Below, piece by piece: positions 7,929 to 17,424 of a DNA stretch of 48,172 nt. The notes under the pieces are model-generated. The model had not been told where the DNA came from. It made no database searches and worked only from the letters and a program-made list of their open reading frames with translations. This stretch comes from Shewanella sp. 10N.286.48.A6 (GTDB lineage Bacteria; Pseudomonadota; Gammaproteobacteria; Enterobacterales; Shewanellaceae). The position numbers were made by a program, and so were the translations under genes. The stretch's first letter is position 1; the number at the start of each line of letters is the position of its first letter. The stretch covers positions 2,595 through 50,766 of the forward strand of contig NZ_MCVI01000008.1 in the NCBI RefSeq assembly GCF_002873135.1. Direction: 5' to 3'.

Positions 7929-8573
7929 TTAGCTGTTAGCAAAGAATTCAGCTCTTGAGGCAGGGTTAGCTTTAAAGCAGCCGCCTAGTGCGGAGGTTTT
8001 GGTATAGGATTGAGTATCCATAATGCCTCGGGATTTAACGCAGTAATGGGTGGCATTGATACTAATGGCAACATCGTCGGTTTCAAGCAAGGTTTGCAGT
8101 GCCACCAGCACTTGCTGGGTGAGTCGCTCTTGTACTTGAGGTCGCTGGGCAAAAAATTTCACTATGCGGTTAATTTTAGATAAACCAATAATTTTGCGCC
8201 CCGGCACATAAGCAACATTGGCAACACCATCGATGGTAATAAAGTGATGTTCACAGGTACTAACCACGCTAATATCACTGACTTTAACCATTTCATCTAC
8301 GCCCATTTTATTGTCAATTTGGGTGACTTTAGGGAAGTGGTTATAATCAAGCCCAGAGAAGATTTCATTAACATACATTTTGGCGATTCGATGAGGGGTT
8401 TCACATAAGCTGTCATCGGTTAAATCAAGTCCAAGGGTAGAGATAACTTCTGTCATCAATCCTTGAATGCGAGCCACTTTTTGCTCGTTAGTCATGTCAT
8501 TTTCAACGACTGGGGTTTCAAGACCTCGCTCAATCAGTACTTGCTGTACTTTACGTGCTTCTTCAGAAATCAT
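7929..8573 (-). CDS. folE: GTP cyclohydrolase I
   Basis: This enzyme converts GTP to 7,8-dihydroneopterin triphosphate, the entry step of folate and pterin synthesis. The 214-residue length is normal for type IA. Zinc and active-site residues are visible in STCEHHF and in the late THYCVKSRG motif. Other signatures are [10 protein letters not shown] and [20 protein letters not shown]. The ATG at 8573 has AAGGA upstream. It sits 41 bases after folX and upstream of folM, which suggests that this copy feeds tetrahydromonapterin synthesis. I cannot tell from this window whether the genome has a second folE for folate. Confidence 0.96.
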   Translation of the reverse strand: MISEEARKVQQVLIERGLETPVVENDMTNEQKVARIQGLMTEVISTLGLDLTDDSLCETPHRIAKMYVNEIFSGLDYNHFPKVTQIDNKMGVDEMVKVSDISVVSTCEHHFITIDGVANVAYVPGRKIIGLSKINRIVKFFAQRPQVQERLTQQVLVALQTLLETDDVAISINATHYCVKSRGIMDTQSYTKTSALGGCFKANPASRAEFFANS

Positions 8574-8614
8574 GTGTTTTCCTTATGGCAACTCGTGCCA
8601 AATTAAAACTCACT

Positions 8615-8977
8615 TTATTTTCGCTGCTCTAATGATAATGAAACAGAGTCGGCAAAACGTAATGCGTGTGGTTTGTCGATTGTCACCCGCGACATGGTAA
8701 TGGAAGGATGCTCACTGCAAATTGCCAGCACATCAGCAACTAATTTTTCCAGTAATAAAAATCGACCTTCTTCAACATGTTGGATCACTTTCTTGGTGAT
8801 TATCTTGTAGTTCAGCGCATCAGCGACATCATCAGTTTGAAAAGACTTATCGGCTGGGTACTGAATTTCAATATTAATAACAACATCTTGCTGCTTTTCT
8901 CGTTCATCAGGGTTAAAGCCGATGAAAGTACGTAAACGTAAATTAGTAACTTTAATAATTGCTTGGCTAATTGACAT
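8615..8977 (-). CDS. folX: Dihydroneopterin triphosphate 2'-epimerase
   Basis: FolX epimerises dihydroneopterin triphosphate to the dihydromonapterin form. The 120-residue protein follows E. coli FolX closely, with NLRLRTFIGF, DVVINIEIQYPADK, ALNYKIITKKVIQHVE, LLEKLVADVL and the C-terminal HALRFADSVSLSLE. This separates it from the related aldolase FolB. I chose ATG 8977 because GAGG precedes it by 7 bases. The longer in-frame possibilities at 8989 and 9028 have weaker signals. It is the first gene of the folX-folE-folM cluster. Confidence 0.93.
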   Translation of the reverse strand: MSISQAIIKVTNLRLRTFIGFNPDEREKQQDVVINIEIQYPADKSFQTDDVADALNYKIITKKVIQHVEEGRFLLLEKLVADVLAICSEHPSITMSRVTIDKPHALRFADSVSLSLEQRK

Positions 8978-9064
8978 AGAAAGCCTCATTTTGAATACGC
9001 GTTTTCGGATACTGTTTTTGTATACCAATGCGCAATACGTGAATACATCTAGTAAAGATCAAAT

Positions 9065-9096
9065 AAAAAAAGAGCCAACGTAAACTCTGCTGACTC
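9065..9096 (-). terminator. Terminator after the RND efflux operon
   Basis: On the minus strand GAGTCAG pairs with TTGGCTC (one or two G-T pairs), followed by seven T (9065-9071 on the plus strand are A). It ends the efflux operon before folX. Confidence 0.75.
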
Positions 9097-9223
9097 TCCT
9101 ATTTATAGCGATAAACAAACCATTATGCGAGTTTACGTGCTTGATAGCTTAGTTAACTTACCTTAATTAGTCAGCTTAAAGAAAATCAACTACCACAGGA
9201 TTAACTTCAAGCTAGTTGGCTTA

Positions 9224-12200
9224 CTAAAACTCTTTATAATTTCTATAACTTACCTTGAAGAAAATAAGGTAAAACACCGGCACTATGATTAATGTCAATA
9301 TGGTTGCAACCCCAAGACCAAACATCACTACCGCCGCTAATGACTCAAAGAAGGCATCGGTCAATAGCGGTAGCACCCCTAAAATGGTGGTGATAGCAGC
9401 CATACAAACGGGTCTAACACGGCTAACGGTTGAGTTAAATACCGCTTCAAAGGTTTCGACGCCGTCATTAATCTCAGTGTTAATTTGATCCAGCAAGACA
9501 ATACCGTTTTTAAGTAGCATGCCCGATAAACTTAACATTCCCAGCAGCGCCATAAAGCTAAAGGGTTTATCTAAAATCAATAAGCCTGAGGTAATACCAA
9601 TAATGGCCAGCGGCACACACGCCCAAATCACTAATGGTTTTCTCACTGAGTTAAACAAGAATACCGTGATTAAGAACATGAATAAAAAGCCCAGTGGCAA
9701 GGTGGCAAATAATGACTCTTGTGCATCATTGGATGATTCAAACTCACCGCCCCACTGCAGCTCATAACCCACAGGTAATTCTAGCGCTTCAATTTGTGGC
9801 TTAATTTGGGCAAACAATTGCGCCGGTAAAATATCATACTCAAAATCCGTATCGGCAAATACCGTTAAGGTACGTTTGCGATCCCGGCGTTGAATAATGG
9901 GATCTTCAAACTTAACCTCAAACCCATCAACCACTTGCTGCAGCGGTACAAAGGCAGACAGCGCAGGGCTCCAAATACGAACACTTTCAAGTGAGTCGAT
10001 ATCAATACGCTCATCTTCTGGTAAACGGCCAATGATTGGCAATAAGGTCGTCCCTTCGCGGTATACCCCTATTTGTAACCCTGTAAACGAAAACTTAATC
10101 GCTTCATCTACTTCACTTTTTACGATACCTAAACGTCTTGCTTGGGTTTCATTAAAGCGAGGCGCAATGTATTTCACCCGTTCACGCCAGTCATGACGCA
10201 CGTTAACGGTTGCCGGTGTGGCCTGGAATATCTCCATCACTTGCGCTGCAATGCTTCGCAATACATCAGGGTCTGCACCGCTAATACGCGCTTCAATTTT
10301 AGCGTCTGTTGAAGGGCCGATTTCTAAGCGCTTAAACTTAAACTGCGTCTGCGGGTATTTAGCTTCGACTGCCCTTCTAAATTCAGTCATTACCTCACTA
10401 AGAGACTCAAAATCTTCGGTGCGAATAGCCATTTGCGCATAAGATGCGTAGTTTTTCTCTGGCGAGTAAGTCAGTAGAAAACGCGGAAAGCCTTTACCTA
10501 TGCTCGAGCCAACAAACTCAACATTATCAAGCCCCATGGCGATGGACTCCATGCCCTCGACAATGCCCTGAGTTTCACGAATATCTGTGCCTTCTGGCAT
10601 CCAGGCATCCACTAAGAAAATCGGCGTGGTAGAAGGCGGGAAAAACGATTGCTTAACGTAAGCAAAGCCATAAATCGAAATACAAAATGCCATCACCACG
10701 GCGATAACACTCACCCAGCGATGCTTCATACACCAATCGAGTAATACTTTGTAAAACACAAAAAAGGCACCACCGTAGGGATCTTTAAGCTCACCTTCCA
10801 CTTTTTCAGCATCTTTTCCAAAAAATAACTGCGCAAAAAATGGTGTGATGGTAATGGCAGTAATCCAAGATAAAAACAGTGAAAACAGTAATACCCAGAA
10901 TAAAGAGCCCGCAAATTCACCGGTAGCATCAGGTGATAAACCGATTGGCGCAAAGGCAGTAATAGCAATCACTGTCGCACCAAGTAATGGCCACATGGTT
11001 TGTTTTACAATGCTTTGAGCAGCTTCTAAAGTCGTTTGGCCCCGCTGCCTGCCGATTAATATGCCTTCAACGATAACAATGGCATTATCCACCAGCATCC
11101 CTAAGGCAATAATTAACGCCCCTAAGGATATTCGCTGCAGCTCAATCTCTGCTTGCAGCATCAACATGAAGGTGCCTAAACAGGTTAAGAACAAAATTAA
11201 CCCAATTAAAATACCTGACTTAATGCCCATAAAGACCAGTAGCACGCCGATTACGATCACTACTGCGGCAATTAAGTTCCATACAAAGCTGCCCACTGAA
11301 GCATCTACTTCATTAGGCTGGTTATACATGGTTTCAATCATCATGCCCGCTGGGCGGACACTTTCAATACTGGCAAGCTTGGCGTCAATGGCTTTACCCA
11401 CTTCAACCACATTCACCCCGGTTGAAAATGCGATGCCAATGTTGATCGCATTGTGCTGATTAAAGGTCAGTAGATTGGTGGGAATATTTTGAAAGCCCCG
11501 CGATACTGTGGCGACATCTTTTAAGTAAATAAGCTTATCGCCTTGGGTGCCTGGAATAATCAGCCCTTCTAACTCGCTAACAGACTTAAAGCCACCACTG
11601 GTACGGATTTTTAAGTTGTCACCGGCAACCTGAATGTTACCGGCATCAGACACCATATTTTGTGAGTTAAGCAGGTTGCTCACTAAAGATGGATCGATAT
11701 TAGAACTGGCAGCTTTGTTGAGCGACATTTCAACGAAAACTTGCTCTTGTTGATTGCCTGCCAATGACACTTTACCCACACCTGGCACGAGCTCTAATTC
11801 ACGTTTAACGTAATCGACGTAATCTAAAATATCGCGATAACTGTAGTCGCTACCGCTGACCATTAGCATCACCCCGTAAACATCACCAAAGTCATCATTG
11901 ACCATCGGGGCCTGAACACCTGGCGGTAAGCTGGACGACATATCATTCACTTTGCGGCGCAGCTCATCCCAAATTTGTGGAAGCTCATCAGGGCCGTAGT
12001 TATTTTTCATGGTCACAGTAATTTGTGACATTCCCGATGTGCTTAATGACTTGAGAGTATCGATATAAGGCAATTCTTGAATGGCCTTTTCGATTGGGTA
12101 GGTCACTTCTTCCTCAACTTCCGTTGAGGTCGCCCCTGGGTACAGGGTGACAACTACCGCATCTTTAATGGTAAATGGTGGGTCTTCTAATTGGCCAAGG

Positions 12201-12292
12201 CCGGTAAATGACATTAAGCCGCCGATCAATAAGATCAGGGTAAACATCCAGCTAATGACGGTGTTTTTGACAAAGTAGCCTGCAATATTCAT
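9224..12292 (-). CDS. RND efflux pump inner-membrane transporter (TriC-like)
   Basis: This 1022-residue proton-driven exporter of the AcrB superfamily has TM1 at residues about 10-30, two large periplasmic loops and 12 membrane segments. The proton-relay region in TM4 reads LGMLVDNAIVIVEG (Asp402-Asn403). AcrB has two Asp at this place, so only one is kept. The TM10 lysine is present in MLLKNGIVLLDQ (about Lys928). AAGGAAAG precedes the ATG. The gene ends an operon with two adaptor proteins, an arrangement known from TriABC of Pseudomonas aeruginosa, where both adaptors are needed. No outer-membrane channel gene is nearby, so a TolC-type protein encoded elsewhere is expected. Substrates cannot be read from the sequence. 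Confidence 0.93.
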   Translation of the reverse strand: MNIAGYFVKNTVISWMFTLILLIGGLMSFTGLGQLEDPPFTIKDAVVVTLYPGATSTEVEEEVTYPIEKAIQELPYIDTLKSLSTSGMSQITVTMKNNYGPDELPQIWDELRRKVNDMSSSLPPGVQAPMVNDDFGDVYGVMLMVSGSDYSYRDILDYVDYVKRELELVPGVGKVSLAGNQQEQVFVEMSLNKAASSNIDPSLVSNLLNSQNMVSDAGNIQVAGDNLKIRTSGGFKSVSELEGLIIPGTQGDKLIYLKDVATVSRGFQNIPTNLLTFNQHNAINIGIAFSTGVNVVEVGKAIDAKLASIESVRPAGMMIETMYNQPNEVDASVGSFVWNLIAAVVIVIGVLLVFMGIKSGILIGLILFLTCLGTFMLMLQAEIELQRISLGALIIALGMLVDNAIVIVEGILIGRQRGQTTLEAAQSIVKQTMWPLLGATVIAITAFAPIGLSPDATGEFAGSLFWVLLFSLFLSWITAITITPFFAQLFFGKDAEKVEGELKDPYGGAFFVFYKVLLDWCMKHRWVSVIAVVMAFCISIYGFAYVKQSFFPPSTTPIFLVDAWMPEGTDIRETQGIVEGMESIAMGLDNVEFVGSSIGKGFPRFLLTYSPEKNYASYAQMAIRTEDFESLSEVMTEFRRAVEAKYPQTQFKFKRLEIGPSTDAKIEARISGADPDVLRSIAAQVMEIFQATPATVNVRHDWRERVKYIAPRFNETQARRLGIVKSEVDEAIKFSFTGLQIGVYREGTTLLPIIGRLPEDERIDIDSLESVRIWSPALSAFVPLQQVVDGFEVKFEDPIIQRRDRKRTLTVFADTDFEYDILPAQLFAQIKPQIEALELPVGYELQWGGEFESSNDAQESLFATLPLGFLFMFLITVFLFNSVRKPLVIWACVPLAIIGITSGLLILDKPFSFMALLGMLSLSGMLLKNGIVLLDQINTEINDGVETFEAVFNSTVSRVRPVCMAAITTILGVLPLLTDAFFESLAAVVMFGLGVATILTLIIVPVFYLIFFKVSYRNYKEF

Positions 12293-12361
12293 ATGACACT
12301 TTCCTTTGTGTTAGCTGGAACGATTGTGAGTAATGGGTTTATTAACAATACAATCATCAGC

Positions 12362-13462
12362 CTACACTCCCCCTACTACTTGTACTTTTTGACCAGCCAC
12401 TAAACGTGAAGCGCCCGTTTGAATAATCACTTGGCCATCTTTTAGCCCATCGATAACTTCAATTCTGTCGCCGACGATCACACCTAAAGTCACGTGCTGA
12501 TACTGGATAGATTGATCAGATTTATCAAACAGCCAAACACCACTGTCTTGTATTTCAATGTCACTGCCATCTTGCATAATCACCGCTTCGATAGGCACCA
12601 AGAACTGTCGGTTGTAGGTGTAAGTAAGGTGGCTTAAGTCAACTTTCACCTTGGCAGGCATACCTTCAAGCACTTTATATTTAGGGTCTAAATCTACTGC
12701 TATCGTGGCTATATAGGTTGAAGTTGCGGGATCTTTTTCGGTGTTAACTTCCAGTAAATGGCCATCAAATGTGGCATTAGGAAAGGCTTCAAAACTGACC
12801 TCTAGCAATGCGCCTACGCTTCTGTCCTTAGCCTTCTTTGACACCGCAATCAACATATCAGGAATTTGTACATCCACTTCGATGCGCTCAATCTTTTGAA
12901 TACTTACCACTGGCACGCCCGGCTGCACGTTTTCAAAAGACTCTAAAAATACATCACTGATCACCCCTGAGAAGGGCGCTCTTAGCTCAGTGTATTGCAG
13001 ATTAAGCTCTGCTTGCCTTGCCTCGGCTTTTGCTACTAAGTACTGGGCATTCATTTGATCATAATCAGATTGCGCCATTAACTGCTTAGCCACCAACTGT
13101 TTACCACGTTCAGATTGTTTAAAATTAACCTCCATACGTGCCCTTCGATCGCTTAAAGCAATCTCAAAGTCAGTTTTTTCTAATATCGCCAGTAAATCTC
13201 CCTTTTCGACTTTTTTGCCTTTGCTCGCTGGAATTTGCGCGATACGGCCGCCAACACGAAAAGAAAGGTTAGTTAAGTCTTGCGCTCTAGCAACACCATT
13301 AAACTCACGGATCACCGAGTTATCTACAACCGGTAAAGCGTAAGTCGTAACTCTAGTAACATTGGGCTCAATATCGGGGCTTTTGTCACAGCCACTCAGA
13401 GTCATAACCGCCAGCAGCAGGCCAACACTTTTAAGCATGCTATAGATAAAATTACTGTTCAT
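12362..13462 (-). CDS. RND efflux periplasmic adaptor lipoprotein (second adaptor)
   Basis: This is a membrane fusion protein of the HlyD/AcrA type, 366 residues. The signal peptide ends in the lipobox LSGC, so the mature protein is a lipoprotein anchored in the inner membrane. A split lipoyl domain is visible: FRVGGRIAQIPASKGKKVEKGDLLA on one side and LQYTELRAPFSGVISDV on the other. A helical hairpin lies between them, and beta-barrel and membrane-proximal domains follow. The gene starts two bases after the first adaptor's stop codon, and GAGG overlaps that end, so translation is probably coupled. Its role is to link the RND pump to an outer-membrane channel. Confidence 0.9.
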   Translation of the reverse strand: MNSNFIYSMLKSVGLLLAVMTLSGCDKSPDIEPNVTRVTTYALPVVDNSVIREFNGVARAQDLTNLSFRVGGRIAQIPASKGKKVEKGDLLAILEKTDFEIALSDRRARMEVNFKQSERGKQLVAKQLMAQSDYDQMNAQYLVAKAEARQAELNLQYTELRAPFSGVISDVFLESFENVQPGVPVVSIQKIERIEVDVQIPDMLIAVSKKAKDRSVGALLEVSFEAFPNATFDGHLLEVNTEKDPATSTYIATIAVDLDPKYKVLEGMPAKVKVDLSHLTYTYNRQFLVPIEAVIMQDGSDIEIQDSGVWLFDKSDQSIQYQHVTLGVIVGDRIEVIDGLKDGQVIIQTGASRLVAGQKVQVVGGV

Positions 13463-13464
13463 AT

Positions 13465-14550
13465 TTATAAGCCTCGCTCTTTAATCCATTGCACCGCAGC
13501 TTGGCCATCTTTAAGCTCAGATGCTCCAGCAACGACTAACCAGTCACCATCTTCAAGGCCAGAGACTAAGCGATTGCCTTTTAATTTTACTGGTACTTTT
13601 TCAAGGGTTAACGCCTTTGGAGACCAGATAAAAACAAAGTCAGTTTCATTTTCAGTAATCACAGCACCAGCAGGAATTTTAGGATGAGCATCAGCGGTTC
13701 TGGCAGGCAGTTTGACTTTTACTTGGGCCGACATCCCCGGTAGCACATTAAGTTGCTTAGGCATTGGCAGGGTTAAAATGATGGTGTAACTACCTGTGGT
13801 TGAGTCGGCAATGGTATTGAGCTCTTTTAAACTGGCAGCATACCAACGATCGCGACTGTCAAACTTCACCTCAAGGTTTTGCATCTTATCAAAGCTTGAA
13901 CCGGCTTTTTGAATCGCACCAATAAACTGCTCAGGTAACTGAAAACTAATATCAATGGCTGATTCGATCCGAATTCCCATCACTTCTTCTTGGGCTTGAA
14001 CATATTCAAAAGCACGCTTGCTGCGTTTAGAAATGATGCCTTTGTAAGGAGCCAATAATTTGGTGTAAGTCACATCTGCTTTGGCTTTGTCTAATGCGGC
14101 TTGGGCAATGGTGTAATCGCTTTTGGTTTGATCGTAATCATTACGCGAAACCACCCCTTGCTCAACCAAAGATGCATTACGCTCGAACAGAACTTTAGCT
14201 AATTCAAATTGCGCCTGAGCGACAGCCAATTGCTGTATATAAATAGCGCCATCAAGTTGCGCAAGCACTTGGCCGGGCTCCACGGCATCGCCGGGGCGCA
14301 CAAAAATGTCAGCAATTTCACCAGCAACCCTAAAAGATAAAGCGGCTTTTTCTGAGGCTTTTACTTCACCAGGTAAAAATCGTTCTCGAAAATCACTGCC
14401 CACATCAATTTGCAGGACTTTAACGGGCCTGGGGTCAAATGATGCAGCTGTTGTAGTCTGCTCAGCAGCAGTAGAATACGCGAGAAAGGGACTGGTTAAA
14501 GCCACCAAGGAGAACACGAGTAAAGAAGAAAATTTACAGGGCTTCTTCAT
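13465..14550 (-). CDS. RND efflux periplasmic adaptor (first adaptor)
   Basis: This 361-residue HlyD/AcrA-type adaptor has a cleavable signal peptide (hydrophobic residues about 8-25) and no lipobox. The lipoyl halves are LSFRVAGEIADIFVRPGDAVEPGQVLAQLDG and the later DVTYTKLLAPYKGIISKR, with a coiled-coil hairpin between. It is the first gene of the three-gene efflux operon and has GGAG ahead of the ATG. It differs clearly in sequence from the second adaptor, so the pair is not a recent duplication. It is divergent from the DCC-family gene across a 170-base intergenic region, and no regulator gene is adjacent. Confidence 0.9.
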   Translation of the reverse strand: MKKPCKFSSLLVFSLVALTSPFLAYSTAAEQTTTAASFDPRPVKVLQIDVGSDFRERFLPGEVKASEKAALSFRVAGEIADIFVRPGDAVEPGQVLAQLDGAIYIQQLAVAQAQFELAKVLFERNASLVEQGVVSRNDYDQTKSDYTIAQAALDKAKADVTYTKLLAPYKGIISKRSKRAFEYVQAQEEVMGIRIESAIDISFQLPEQFIGAIQKAGSSFDKMQNLEVKFDSRDRWYAASLKELNTIADSTTGSYTIILTLPMPKQLNVLPGMSAQVKVKLPARTADAHPKIPAGAVITENETDFVFIWSPKALTLEKVPVKLKGNRLVSGLEDGDWLVVAGASELKDGQAAVQWIKERGL

Positions 14551-14720
14551 TTTTTGCTCCGAAACATTTTAGTTAACTAGATAATAACATTCAAAAACTT
14601 ACAATAATAGCGACTATAAGCCAGCAACAAAGATCTAAACAAGCACATTTGACGTATTATTCATTGTAGTAACTTATTGAGTTAATTTAGAACTTAGTAA
14701 TTAACCATAGAGGTATCGAG

Positions 14721-15110
14721 ATGGAATTACGGATTTTTTACGACAGTGCCTGCCCCTTATGCAGCAATGAAATGCAACAATTAAAGCAACATGACCGCTT
14801 GCACAAAATTGAGCTGGCTGATTTAAACCAAGACGGTTTTGCCGAAAAGTATCCCCATATCGACTTAGAAAAAGCCAACAAAATTTTGCATGCAGAAACC
14901 AACCATGGCGAAATATTACTGGGACTGGATGTGACGGCAAAAGCTTGGGCACTTACAGGAAAACATCAATGGGTACAGTTATTGCGCTTACCTTGCATCA
15001 AACCATTAGCCGATGTGGCTTATCTTGGTTTTGCAAAACACCGCTACAAATTATCCTACCTGTTAACCGGTAAGCAGCGCTGTGAAGATGGTAGCTGTAG
15101 CATCAAATAG
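14721..15110 (+). CDS. DCC-family (DUF393) thiol-disulfide oxidoreductase-like protein
   Basis: This 129-residue protein begins with the family pattern LRIFYDSACPLCSNEMQQL, a thioredoxin-like fold start with a CPLC pair. The later LLRLPCIKPLADVAY and the C-terminal CEDGSC add more cysteines. The reaction is unknown for most of the family. A dithiol redox role is inferred from the CxxC motif. GAGG lies upstream of the ATG. The SDR gene follows after 56 bases and is probably in the same transcript. Confidence 0.85.
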   Translation: MELRIFYDSACPLCSNEMQQLKQHDRLHKIELADLNQDGFAEKYPHIDLEKANKILHAETNHGEILLGLDVTAKAWALTGKHQWVQLLRLPCIKPLADVAYLGFAKHRYKLSYLLTGKQRCEDGSCSIK

Positions 15111-15166
15111 TGAGTTAACTGCTTAAAGCCATAGCTACAATCAGCCATCAACCCAAGGAGATTTAC

Positions 15167-16066
15167 TTGAGCCAATCATTCACTGCAAATTCAGGCTCAG
15201 TTGCGTTAATCATTGGTGCATCTTCTGGGATTGCAAAGGCCATTATTGCAGCACTGATTAAGCAAGATACGGCAACTGACATAAAGCACCTCATCAGTAT
15301 CAGTCAATCTGCAACTGCTGAGACGAAATTGGCTAATGAAAGTGCTAACCCCATAACTCAGCAACATATTAGCTGCGATTATTCAGCAGACGCCATTGCC
15401 ACACTGTGCCAGCAATTGCAGCCGTTTAAAGGGAAAATTACTCGGGTATTTATTTGTAATGGCAGATTGCACAATCAGTATCAAATGACTGGCGCAGCAA
15501 CAGGGAGCGCCTCAGAAAACACAGTTTCTAAAACTCTCCCCTTTAAAACAATAGCCCCTGAAAAGCGCTTAGAAGATGTTAACCCTGAGGCAATGCAGGC
15601 TTTGTTTGAGTCAAACACCATTACCCCTATGCTGTGGCTACAGCATTTAGTCAAACTGGTTGCAGGTAAACAGGGCTGTATTATTAATGTGCTCAGCGCC
15701 CGAGTAGGCAGTATTAGTGATAATCGCTTGGGAGGATGGTATAGCTATCGCGCTTCAAAAGCTGCGCTAAACATGCTAATTAAAACCGCGGCGATTGAAT
15801 ATGCTCGGCGTGCCAAAAACGTAAAGCTCATTGCTTTTCATCCCGGCACCACAGACACCCCATTATCCAAACCTTTTCAGGCCAAAGTGCCCGCTGAAAA
15901 ATTATTTACTGCTGAATTTGTCGCGTCGCAATTACTGAATATCAATAACGCAATTAAGGAAGCTGGAAGCGAAAGTAGTGAAGATGACAACGCTGAAATT
16001 GACCGAATTTACTACGATGGACAAGCCAGCTTTATTGATTGGCAAGGAAAACTGATTAGTTGGTAA
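15167..16066 (+). CDS. Short-chain dehydrogenase/reductase family protein
   Basis: This 299-residue protein starts at TTG, with a strong AAGGAG six bases upstream that decides the start. The cofactor motif is IIGASSGIA, where Ala replaces the last Gly of the usual TGxxxGxG. The catalytic part is INVLSARVGS and YRASKAALNML (YxxxK). IAFHPGTTDTPLSKPF matches the SDR stretch after the active site. A region of about 40 residues rich in Ser and Thr (110-130) looks like an insertion. The overall pattern resembles C-factor-like SDRs. The substrate is unknown. Confidence 0.85.
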   Translation: MSQSFTANSGSVALIIGASSGIAKAIIAALIKQDTATDIKHLISISQSATAETKLANESANPITQQHISCDYSADAIATLCQQLQPFKGKITRVFICNGRLHNQYQMTGAATGSASENTVSKTLPFKTIAPEKRLEDVNPEAMQALFESNTITPMLWLQHLVKLVAGKQGCIINVLSARVGSISDNRLGGWYSYRASKAALNMLIKTAAIEYARRAKNVKLIAFHPGTTDTPLSKPFQAKVPAEKLFTAEFVASQLLNINNAIKEAGSESSEDDNAEIDRIYYDGQASFIDWQGKLISW

Positions 16067-16113
16067 AGGGCTTAGGTCTTTTTCCCTTGCAGCAACTTTA
16101 GCCTGTCAGCAAC

Positions 16114-16144
16114 AAAAATGCGAAGCCAAAGGCTTCGCATTTTT
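16114..16144. terminator. Bidirectional terminator between the SDR gene and mdh
   Basis: AAAAATGCGAAGCC (16114-16127), loop AAA, GGCTTCGCATTTTT (16131-16144). T tracts follow the stem on both strands, so it can end both converging genes. Confidence 0.93.
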
Positions 16145-16183
16145 ATCGGTAAATCAAGTTATCAATAATTGATAAGCTTAAAT

Positions 16184-17119
16184 TTACTTAACGAACTCAA
16201 CACCAAGTTTGATGTCGCCGTTTAATGTATCAAGCATTGCATCACGGGCATTAGCTTCAAATGCGCTAACATCGCCGTATGGTAATACTTTTTCTACGCC
16301 GTTTTTACCAAGTAATACAGGTTGTGCGAAGAAGTCAGCATGTTCACTGCCGCCATCAACATAAGCACATTCAACCACGTTAGCTTCGCCTTGTAGGCCG
16401 CGAACCAATGATAGGCCAAAGCGACATGCCGCTTGACCCATAGACAGAGTCGCACTACCGCCACCCGCTTTAGCTTCAACAACTTCAGTACCCGCATTCT
16501 GGATACGTGTTGTTAGCGCTGCAACTTCTTCATCAGTAAAGCTTACGCCTTCAACTTGTGAAAGAAGTGGCAGAATAGTCACACCACTGTGGCCACCAAT
16601 AACGTTGATGTTTACATCAGCAACGTTTAGCCCTTTAAGGTCAGCGATGAAGGTTTCAGAGCGGATAACATCAAGTGTCGTCACACCGAATAAACGGTTC
16701 TTATCGTAAACACCTGCTTTTTTAAGTACTTCAGCCGCAATAGCAACAGTAGTATTTACTGGGTTAGTGATAACGCCAATTAATGCTTTAGGGCAAGTTG
16801 CCGCCACTTTTTCAATAAGGTTTCTTACGATACCCGCATTGATATTAAATAGATCTGAGCGATCCATACCAGGCTTACGCGCAACACCTGCAGAGATAAG
16901 AACAACATCAGCGCCAACTAGCGCAGGAGTTGGGTCTTCACCAGCAAAACCAGCCACTTTTACATCTGTAGGGATGTGGCTTAAGTCAACTGCAACACCT
17001 GGAGTAACAGGAGCGATGTCATATAAAGACAACTCTGAACCTGCAGGAAGTTGAGTTTTTAATAGTAAAGCTAAGGCCTGGCCGATACCGCCAGCAGCAC
17101 CAAGTACAGCTACTTTCAT
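16184..17119 (-). CDS. mdh: Malate dehydrogenase
   Basis: This TCA-cycle enzyme oxidises malate to oxaloacetate with NAD. The 311-residue protein has the NAD motif [10 protein letters not shown], the substrate arginines in ARKPGMDR and TTLDVIR, and the catalytic His in [13 protein letters not shown]. The closing region ([11 protein letters not shown]) matches the E. coli type. ATG 17119 has GGAG six bases ahead. An upstream in-frame start would add only four residues. It is divergent from argR, a conserved arrangement in gammaproteobacteria including Shewanella. Partial CRP-like sites lie within 100 bases upstream (see findings). Confidence 0.97.
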   Translation of the reverse strand: MKVAVLGAAGGIGQALALLLKTQLPAGSELSLYDIAPVTPGVAVDLSHIPTDVKVAGFAGEDPTPALVGADVVLISAGVARKPGMDRSDLFNINAGIVRNLIEKVAATCPKALIGVITNPVNTTVAIAAEVLKKAGVYDKNRLFGVTTLDVIRSETFIADLKGLNVADVNINVIGGHSGVTILPLLSQVEGVSFTDEEVAALTTRIQNAGTEVVEAKAGGGSATLSMGQAACRFGLSLVRGLQGEANVVECAYVDGGSEHADFFAQPVLLGKNGVEKVLPYGDVSAFEANARDAMLDTLNGDIKLGVEFVK

Positions 17120-17303
17120 GATGATCTCCAATTACGTTCTAGTGATTGACTTCAGTCTGGTCTGTGACACAGATCATGTTTTCTTGTGGCGTCACATTAC
17201 TGGATCACAGCGAGGATTTCAATTATCCCTTAGTAGATCACACTAATTTCCTTATTCTATGATATGTATATAAATAATGACTAATTTAGCCAGTAATAGC
17301 TAA

Positions 17304-17321
17304 AATGAATTTTTATTCACC
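17304..17321. promoter_or_regulatory. ARG box between mdh and argR
   Basis: AATGAATTTTTATTCACC contains TGAAT-N4-ATTCA, the full dyad of the ArgR operator. It lies 104-121 bases upstream of argR and about 185 bases upstream of mdh, suggesting argR autoregulation. ARG boxes normally occur as pairs. The second site here is at best degenerate. The rest of this 305-base gap is AT-rich and holds possible CRP half-sites near the mdh end. Confidence 0.8.
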
Positions 17322-17424
17322 AATTTAGCTTATTTCTTGACTTGATGCGTTTATCTATTCAGAATGAGCTACTTTTTTGAATAAAATCTATTCTTTTTAA
17401 AAATTACTATAAGACGAAAAAAAT

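Noticed and set aside
11061..11459. Open frame of 132 codons opposite the RND transporter gene
   Set aside because: It lies wholly antisense to a strongly conserved membrane-protein segment, has Thr/Ile/Met-rich composition typical of such shadows and no ribosome site.
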